Part shown: positions 59,886-64,000 of the stretch, piece by piece
Numbering within the stretch: position 1 is the first letter of the stretch
Layout: every line of letters starts with the position of its first letter
Source: an uncultured Eubacteriales bacterium
GTDB taxonomy: Bacteria; Bacillota; Clostridia; Christensenellales; Aristaeellaceae
Length of the DNA: 64,000 bases
Assembly: GCA_900318145.1 (NCBI GenBank)
Contig: ONJM01000001.1
Location: 124,001 to 188,000, forward strand
Direction: 5' to 3'
Translations under genes and position numbers: made by a program
Notes under the pieces: model-generated
Seen by the model: the letters and a program-made list of their open reading frames with translations, nothing else
Database searches by the model: none
What the model was told of the DNA's origin: nothing

Positions 59886-60536
59886 ATGAAGTTCAGTCCG
59901 ATTATCACCATCGGAAGACAGTACGGATCCGGCGGCCGGGAAGTGGCGAAGAAACTGGCGGAGACCATGAATTTCGCATTCTACGACAAGGAGCTGCTGG
60001 CGGAGGCGTCCAAGGAAAGCGGCATTTGTCAGGAAGTAATGGAGAACTATGATGAGAAGCAGGAGAAACGCTCTTTCTTCTCCATTATGGGCGGTGTCCA
60101 GGGGCGGATGGATCCAGCGGGCATGTATCTGGAGATGCCGCTGAACCACCGGATCTTCCTGGCGCAGTTCGATACGATCCGGAAGATCGCGGACAAGGGG
60201 CCTTGCGTCATCGTGGGCCGGTGCGCGGACTATGTGCTGCGGGATCATGAGAACGTCCTGAACGTTTTCATCAAGGCATCCATGGACGAGCGGCGCAAAC
60301 GCATCATCCGGCTGTACGAACTGGATCCCATGAAGGCGGAGGAAACCATCCGCAAGGCGGACAAACAGCGGGCAACCTACTACAACTATTACGCCACGGG
60401 TACATGGGGCGACGTGAACAACTACCACCTGTGCCTGGATACGGGCGTGCTGGGCGTGGACGGAGCGGTGGAGCTGATCCGGCGCGCCGTGGAGCTGCGG
60501 CAGGACAAAATGGAAGAAGACGGCATACAATGGTAA
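59886..60536 (+). CDS. Cytidylate-kinase-like protein
   Basis: 216 residues from ATG 59886 (AAAGGAAG upstream). The N terminus has ITIGRQYGSGGREVAKKLAE, a P-loop variant of the cytidylate_kin2 family. FYDKELLAEASKESG and CVIVGRCADYVLRDHENVLNVFI then RRKRIIRLYELD with lid arginines follow. Members are common in Firmicutes and are presumed (d)CMP or related kinases; substrate unproven. It overlaps the next start by 7 bases. Confidence 0.85.
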   Translation: MKFSPIITIGRQYGSGGREVAKKLAETMNFAFYDKELLAEASKESGICQEVMENYDEKQEKRSFFSIMGGVQGRMDPAGMYLEMPLNHRIFLAQFDTIRKIADKGPCVIVGRCADYVLRDHENVLNVFIKASMDERRKRIIRLYELDPMKAEETIRKADKQRATYYNYYATGTWGDVNNYHLCLDTGVLGVDGAVELIRRAVELRQDKMEEDGIQW

Positions 60537-61267
60537 GAAGAATTCTCCGGACGGCAGCTGTGATGCTGCTGCTTCCGGCGATCGCGCTGGCGGCGCTGAA
60601 ATGGCGGGAGGATTCTCCGGCCATGACGGTGCTGAAGGAATACACGGAGCAGGCGAACCAGCTGCTGACACAGGCCGGGGAAAGCCCGGTCAACAGCCTG
60701 TTTTCCAACTATCCCGCTGAAACGGTGATGGGCATCACCATGGAAGATAACGCCGAGATTCCGGAAAGCGTGGAAATCACCGTCCGGTGCTACTATGATT
60801 CCATGGACATGCTGCAGCTGCGGGTCAGCGAACCGGACCGCTTTCCGGTGATCGCCGCGGCTTTTATCAGCGCGCTGTACGGGGACCGGATGACCTGGGA
60901 GGACGCGATGCGTATCCCGGCGGAACGGGCAAAAAAGGCGAAGAGCAATCCGGGCAATTCCTTCGAGGAACCTGTGGAGGAAATGAACGGAACCATTCCG
61001 CGGACCTATTACGCGTATTTCCCGAATCAGTACCGGGACGGCGTCAACTGGCTGCAGATGACGCTGATTTTCCCGATGGCGGGGACATGGGACGGGGAAG
61101 GAATGGTGCTCGGCACGGAGGAAGGACAGGAATTCCTGCTGCCGGAGGACGAGTACGATCCGGACTACGAAGGGTATCAGTCCAAAGACGATTACACGCA
61201 CCTGGAGACATTTACCACGCCGACACCGGAACCGGACTCCGCGGCGGCGGAATACGATTTCCGCTGA
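60530..61267 (+). CDS. Exported hypothetical protein
   Basis: 245 residues; ATG 60530 lies inside the last codons of the kinase-like gene (7-base overlap), so translation is coupled. An N-terminal signal segment ([20 protein letters not shown]) precedes a soluble domain with [20 protein letters not shown] and [20 protein letters not shown]. The C-terminal tail is acidic with [12 protein letters not shown]. No family is recognised. Confidence 0.75.
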   Translation: MVRRILRTAAVMLLLPAIALAALKWREDSPAMTVLKEYTEQANQLLTQAGESPVNSLFSNYPAETVMGITMEDNAEIPESVEITVRCYYDSMDMLQLRVSEPDRFPVIAAAFISALYGDRMTWEDAMRIPAERAKKAKSNPGNSFEEPVEEMNGTIPRTYYAYFPNQYRDGVNWLQMTLIFPMAGTWDGEGMVLGTEEGQEFLLPEDEYDPDYEGYQSKDDYTHLETFTTPTPEPDSAAAEYDFR

Positions 61268-61333
61268 GCAGCAGCGGAACGGGCGGACTTCGTTGTTTCT
61301 GTGTTGTTTTTCCGGAATTTGGTAGAAAATACA

Positions 61334-61369
61334 CACCGCAGAGCGTAGAATGCTCTGTGGTGATTTTTA
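61334..61369 (+). terminator. Terminator between the exported protein and icd
   Basis: CACCGCAGAGC (61334-61344) pairs with GCTCTGTGGTG (61352-61362) with one wobble, loop GTAGAAT, then ATTTTTAT. The icd start follows 24 bases later, so it may also act as an attenuator. Confidence 0.75.
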
Positions 61370-61392
61370 TATTTGTTCGGGAGGATGCACAG

Positions 61393-62586
61393 ATGGCAAA
61401 AATTCAGATGAAGACCCCGCTGGTGGAGATGGACGGCGACGAGATGACCAGGATCCTCTGGGCCTGGATCAAGGAAACGCTGATCGAGCCTTTTGTGGAT
61501 CTGAAGACGGAATACTACGACCTGGGGCTGAAGCACCGGGATGAGACGGACGATCAGGTGACCGTGGACAGCGCCAACGCCGCGAAAAAGTACGGCGTGG
61601 CTGTGAAGTGCGCGACCATCACACCCAACGCGCAGCGGGTGGAGGAATACGGGCTGAAGGAAATGTGGAAGAGCCCGAACGGCACGATCCGCGCGATTCT
61701 GGACGGGACGGTTTTCCGCGCCCCGATCCTGGTGAACGGCGTGAAGCCCACGGTGCGCACATGGAAAAAGCCCATCACCATTGCCCGCCACGCCTACGGC
61801 GACGTGTACAAAAACACAGAGACGCGGATCCCCGGCGCGGGAAAAGCGGAACTGGTATTCACCGGCGCGGACGGACAGGAAACGCGAAAGACCGTATTTG
61901 AGTTCAAAGGCCCGGGCGTGCTGCAGGGCATGTACAACCTGGACGGATCCATCACATCCTTCGCCCACAGCTGCTTCCGGTACGCGCTGAGCATCGGGCA
62001 GGACCTGTGGTTCTCCACGAAGGACACGATCAGCAAGGTATATGACCACCGGTTCAAGGACATCTTCGCGGAGCTGTATGAGAAGGAATACAGGGAAGCG
62101 TTTGAAAAAGCCGGAATTACCTATTTCTATACCCTGATTGACGACGCGGTGGCGCGGGTGGTCCGCTCGGAGGGCGGCTTCATCTGGGCGTGCAAGAACT
62201 ACGACGGCGACGTGATGAGCGATATGATCGCCACGGCGTTCGGCTCCCTGGCCATGATGACCTCGGTGCTGGTGAGCCCGGACGGGCAGTTTGAATACGA
62301 GGCTGCCCACGGAACCGTGACCCGGCATTATTACCGCTACCTGAAGGGTGAGGAGACCAGCACCAATCCCGTGGCGACGATCTTCGCCTGGAGCGGCGCG
62401 CTGCGCAAGCGGGGCGAGCTGGACGGGCTGCCGGAGCTGCAGGCGTTCGCGGACAGGCTGGAGAAAGCGGTGCTGGATACCATCAACGGCGGGATCATGA
62501 CGAAGGATCTGGCGCTGCTGTACGAAGGGGAAGCGCGGGGCGTGAGCAGCAGGGAGTTTTTGGAGGCAGTACAGGGAAGGATGTAA
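61393..62586 (+). CDS. icd: NADP-dependent isocitrate dehydrogenase
   Basis: 397 residues from ATG 61393 (GGGAGG upstream). It converts isocitrate to 2-oxoglutarate with NADP+. The protein is of the homodimeric eukaryotic-like type II family: [40 protein letters not shown] (substrate phosphate/carboxylate site), [33 protein letters not shown] with the metal Asp residues, and [23 protein letters not shown] with the NADP-specific His/Arg. Intact and full length. It supplies 2-oxoglutarate and NADPH. Confidence 0.96.
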   Translation: MAKIQMKTPLVEMDGDEMTRILWAWIKETLIEPFVDLKTEYYDLGLKHRDETDDQVTVDSANAAKKYGVAVKCATITPNAQRVEEYGLKEMWKSPNGTIRAILDGTVFRAPILVNGVKPTVRTWKKPITIARHAYGDVYKNTETRIPGAGKAELVFTGADGQETRKTVFEFKGPGVLQGMYNLDGSITSFAHSCFRYALSIGQDLWFSTKDTISKVYDHRFKDIFAELYEKEYREAFEKAGITYFYTLIDDAVARVVRSEGGFIWACKNYDGDVMSDMIATAFGSLAMMTSVLVSPDGQFEYEAAHGTVTRHYYRYLKGEETSTNPVATIFAWSGALRKRGELDGLPELQAFADRLEKAVLDTINGGIMTKDLALLYEGEARGVSSREFLEAVQGRM

Positions 62587-62651
62587 TGTAAATCCTGCCC
62601 GGAGCGGTACAGGGCCTGCCGGTATCAGCGAATGTATACAAAATGAAGGTA

Positions 62652-62679
62652 TTGACGAACGGGCGGGATATGATATAAT
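62652..62679 (+). promoter_or_regulatory. Promoter of the 6S-like RNA
   Basis: TTGACG at 62652-62657 and TATAAT at 62674-62679, spacer 16, predicted start about 62686. Confidence 0.8.
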
Positions 62680-62685
62680 TTAGGC

Positions 62686-62909
62686 AGATCTCCTGGGGAT
62701 CGCGACAGCTTTTCGGTTTTCCCCACATTTCAAAAAATGGAGCCCGGGTCCAAGGATCGATATGCCACGCCCCCGTATTCATACGCCAGGGGACGGCAGA
62801 GTCGGTCGGCAGGGCACCAGCCTGCTATACATAGCGGGTGAAAAAACGAAAGCATCGGCTCCCTGGGGTCCATATAAAGAGCACCGGTTCACGGCGCTCT
62901 TTTTTTTTC
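62686..62909 (+). ncRNA. Structured small RNA, candidate 6S RNA (ssrS-like)
   Basis: A 224-base gene-free transcript with its own promoter and terminator. The 5' CCTGGGGA pairs with 3' TCCCTGGG to close a long rod; next inward GCTTTTCGGTTTTCCCC is complementary to GGGTGAAAAAACGAAAGC. The middle contains local hairpins such as GCAGGGCACCAGCCTGC and CATTTCAAAAAATG. A long, bulged, near-rod with a central open region is the 6S RNA plan, and the closing helix resembles 6S ends. Length suits 6S plus terminator. SRP RNA or another class is not excluded. Confidence 0.5.
62878..62909 (+). terminator. Terminator of the 6S-like RNA
   Basis: GAGCACCG pairs with CGGCGCTC allowing one mismatch, loop GTTCA, followed by nine T. 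Confidence 0.88.
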
Positions 62910-62916
62910 GAAAATG

Positions 62917-62964
62917 TTCATTTTGCGTTCATATTCCATTCATTTCAGGCAGATAATCTATAAT
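62917..62964 (+). promoter_or_regulatory. Three 11-bp TTCAT repeats plus -10 box before the efflux gene
   Basis: TTCAT at 62917, 62928 and 62939 are spaced exactly 11 bp, then TTCAGG; TATAAT is at 62959-62964. There is no good -35 box, so an activator bound to the repeats is expected. The same repeats occur before ftsH. Confidence 0.65.
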
Positions 62965-63006
62965 CGGAAGTAAGTTGTTTCAATCCTGGAAACGGAGGTT
63001 TTACCG

Positions 63007-64000
63007 ATGAACGGAAACGAAAAAGCGGAAAGGAAGTCAGGAAAAAAGAAAAAACGCCGGCTCATCCGGAGGCTGACTGTACTGGCCGTCCTGCTGGTGA
63101 TTGTCGGCGGATTCGGCTTCCTGGTGATCCGGAAGCTTCAGCGGGACAATACCGTTACCTATGACGCCTACACGACGACGGTTGGCACAATTTCCAACTC
63201 CCTGAGCTACAGCGGCAGCATGCAGCTGATCAACAGCACAACCTACACGGCGGACGCCGACGCGAAAGTCCGGGAAGTATACGTTTCCACCGGAGACAGC
63301 GTGAAAAACGGAGACAGGCTGGTGCGGCTTTCCAACGGAACGACGGTTACGGCGGAATTCGACGGACGGATCAATATGCTTAACGCCGCGAAGGGCGACG
63401 AGGTTAAAAAGGACGACAGCCTGGTTCAGGTGACGGATTTCGACAATATGCAGGTATCCTTCCGGATCGGCGAAAGCGACATCTCCCAGGTTTCCGCGGG
63501 CCAGAGCGTGCGGGTGACGGTGGCGTCCGCGGGAGCGACCTTCAATTCCACGGTGAAGAGCATCGACTATTCCACCTACAGCGGAAACAACGTGGCTTAC
63601 TATACCGCGGTGGTGGATGTGGACACATCCGGCAAAAATATCTATCCGGGGATGCAGGCGACGGTCACGATTCCAAAGGAGGAAGCGAAGGACGTTGTGA
63701 TCCTGAAAATGGACGCGATCTCCACCGCTATGGATAATTCCGCGTTCGTGTACGTCCGGCAGGAAGACGGGACAATGGCGCGGCAGCCGGTTACCGTAGG
63801 CGTATCGAACGGCAATTATGTGGAGATCAAAGACGGCATCGGAGACGGTGAAACCGTATACGCGGTCGCGAAGAAGGAAGAGACGGAGACCGGCCTCTTC
63901 GCGGGGCTGTTCAGCACGCAGCAGGTGAATCCGCCGGCAGGCGGCTGGAACCGTAATTCCGGCGGCGGAAACAACGGCGGCAACGGCAGCGGCAGGCCTT
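63007..64000 (+). CDS. HlyD/RND-type membrane-fusion (efflux adaptor) protein, 3' partial
   Basis: About 331 residues are in the window and the frame runs off the right edge. A basic N terminus (KKKKRRLIRRL) and one helix (VLAVLLVIVGGFGFLVI) anchor it. A lipoyl-like half-motif AKVREVYVSTGDSVKNGDRLVRLS and its partner GRINMLNAAKGDEVKKDDSLVQV, then a beta-barrel domain (VRVTVASAGATFNSTVKSI, YPGMQATVTIPKEEAKDVVI) follow in MacA/HlyD order. The end becomes Gly/Asn-rich (NSGGGNNGGNGSG). ABC or permease partners are expected downstream. GGAGG precedes ATG 63007; control is probably by the repeats at 62917-62943. Confidence 0.9.
   Translation, partial: MNGNEKAERKSGKKKKRRLIRRLTVLAVLLVIVGGFGFLVIRKLQRDNTVTYDAYTTTVGTISNSLSYSGSMQLINSTTYTADADAKVREVYVSTGDSVKNGDRLVRLSNGTTVTAEFDGRINMLNAAKGDEVKKDDSLVQVTDFDNMQVSFRIGESDISQVSAGQSVRVTVASAGATFNSTVKSIDYSTYSGNNVAYYTAVVDVDTSGKNIYPGMQATVTIPKEEAKDVVILKMDAISTAMDNSAFVYVRQEDGTMARQPVTVGVSNGNYVEIKDGIGDGETVYAVAKKEETETGLFAGLFSTQQVNPPAGGWNRNSGGGNNGGNGSGRP

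Overview
The window looks like chromosomal DNA of a Gram-positive anaerobe of the Bacillota, class Clostridia, possibly a gut or rumen lineage. The basis is strong GGAGG-type ribosome binding sites, A-type promoters (TTGACA/TATAAT), MglC, SbcCD, FtsH and GuaB of Firmicute type, many small secreted proteins with proline/threonine linkers, KWG and MORN repeats, and double-glycine bacteriocin-like peptides. Most of the window is G+C-rich. Two stretches, about 22.3-23.2 kb and above all 27.2-35.1 kb, are visibly A+T-rich and use different codons, so they look imported. Species assignment is not possible from the sequence alone.

Layout. 0-1.5 kb: end of a sugar ABC transporter operon (mglC) with a strong terminator. 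1.5-10.2 kb: small uncharacterised proteins, an XRE-HD fusion regulator with an operator-covered promoter, a type B carboxylesterase, a broken LysR gene, a secreted SH3-like protein, a Sel1-like protein and a 21-residue tandem-repeat protein. 10.2-20.6 kb: about eleven copies of a 30-bp palindrome-ended repeat scattered between genes that include two paralogous exported propeller-like proteins, Hsp20, FtsH, three double-glycine leader peptides, an EF-hand mini-protein and an ADP-ribosylglycohydrolase fusion. 20.6-22.3 kb: an XRE regulator, a complete small-ORF transcription unit and several hairpins. 22.6-26.8 kb: an McrBC-like two-gene restriction module (DUF3578-McrB GTPase plus DUF2357 nuclease). 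26.8-28.4 kb: gene debris, a methyltransferase and a tRNA T-arm relic.

28.4-35.0 kb is the most distinctive region: a tightly packed, A+T-rich eight-gene operon resembling the His-Xaa-Ser (Hxs) peptide-modification system. It holds a MORN-repeat surface protein, a His-Xaa-Ser repeat precursor, a trypsin-like protease with a membrane anchor, two HxsD-like small proteins, an A24 (prepilin-peptidase-like) membrane protease and two radical SAM enzymes (HxsC-like and SPASM-type HxsB-like). The inferred logic is that the radical SAM enzymes modify the repeat peptide with the HxsD proteins as adaptors, the peptide is processed at the membrane, and it acts at the surface with the MORN protein and the protease.

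35.2-38.6 kb: an overlapping methyltransferase/HNH pair and a DUF2779 nuclease. 38.8-49.8 kb: another double-glycine peptide, small unknowns, a PHP phosphatase with a degenerate Nudix-like front end, sbcD-sbcC, a HIRAN protein, a WYL regulator and an HD hydrolase. 49.8-54.5 kb: a KWG-repeat exported protein, a leucine-rich-repeat remnant, a HipA-like kinase, a second ADP-ribosylglycohydrolase fused to a Cys-rich domain, and tRNA-Arg(CCG). 54.6-64 kb: a STAS pair, guaB, an acyltransferase-like protein, a cytidylate-kinase-like protein, NADP isocitrate dehydrogenase, a 6S-like structured RNA and the start of an efflux membrane-fusion protein.
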